Source: Bacillota bacterium (GTDB lineage Bacteria > Bacillota > Clostridia > Lachnospirales > Lachnospiraceae). Taken from it: a stretch of DNA of 64,000 nucleotides. Positions 63,955-64,000 of this stretch are shown here, piece by piece; within the stretch, counting starts at the first letter, position 1; each line of letters opens with the position of its first letter. The translations under genes were made by a program, and so were the position numbers. The notes below the pieces were generated by a model, which was not told where the DNA came from, did not search any database, and saw nothing but the letters and a program-made list of their open reading frames with translations. The stretch is taken from contig JAEWYQ010000079.1 in the NCBI GenBank assembly GCA_023395555.1, positions 19,386-83,385 of the forward strand, written 5' to 3'.

Positions 63955-64000
63955 ATACGTTACAGCACAGAGTGCAATGTCAGTAAGTTAGGCCAGGAGC

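Overview
The window looks like a chromosomal segment of an anaerobic, spore-forming Clostridia, most likely a Lachnospiraceae-type gut or plant-matter degrader. This is inferred from the SipL-type spore-coat morphogenesis protein, Veg, PrcB, DUF951, the YesM/YesN-type two-component system, several cytosolic glycoside hydrolases and strong AGGAGG ribosome sites. I see no rRNA, tRNA, CRISPR array, phage module or intact insertion sequence.

Layout: 0.3-6.4 kb is housekeeping (hemolysin III, DUF951, DUF6171, HAD phosphatase, exonuclease III, cyclase, HD-GYP, AzlCD). 6.5-16.4 kb has AraC/uxuA, a MATE transporter with a structured attenuator-like leader, clpB with a promoter dyad, and a Gfo/Idh-ThuA-Gfo/Idh sugar cluster facing an AraC regulator. 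17.3-20.1 kb holds PrcB, Veg and SipL. 20.3-29.1 kb has an internally deleted GH28, a histidine kinase/response regulator pair, an AfuABC-like importer and nanE. 29.4-38.7 kb has DUF2812/PadR, a large glycosidase, a degraded ORF pair, an orphan FtsX-type permease, an MGMT-like protein and a truncated GH32. 38.7-42.7 kb is a siderophore ABC importer. 42.9-51.7 kb is a compact operon of GH3, UbiD, UbiA, an SsuABC-like importer and UbiX. 51.8-57.7 kb has small accessory genes, a GNAT-DUF3781 fusion, pdxY, larE, a truncated SLH protein, LysR and a tyrosine phosphatase. 58.1-64 kb has a clan GH-A glycosidase and a frameshifted ECF sigma factor followed by a membrane protein and an ABC exporter.

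The most interesting system is the GH3-UbiD-UbiA-importer-UbiX operon. It carries the tail end of quinone biosynthesis (prenylation, prFMN-dependent decarboxylation) with an importer instead of head-group synthesis genes, suggesting salvage of an aromatic acid or naphthoate. Other points of note are the MATE attenuator leader, the TCS-AfuABC-NanE locus, palindromic repeats at the borders of the GH28/TCS cassette, a second repeat family built into the end of a fusion protein, and an unusual number of truncated or internally deleted genes (GH28, GH32, SLH, GNAT, the ORF pair at 33 kb, the sigma factor).
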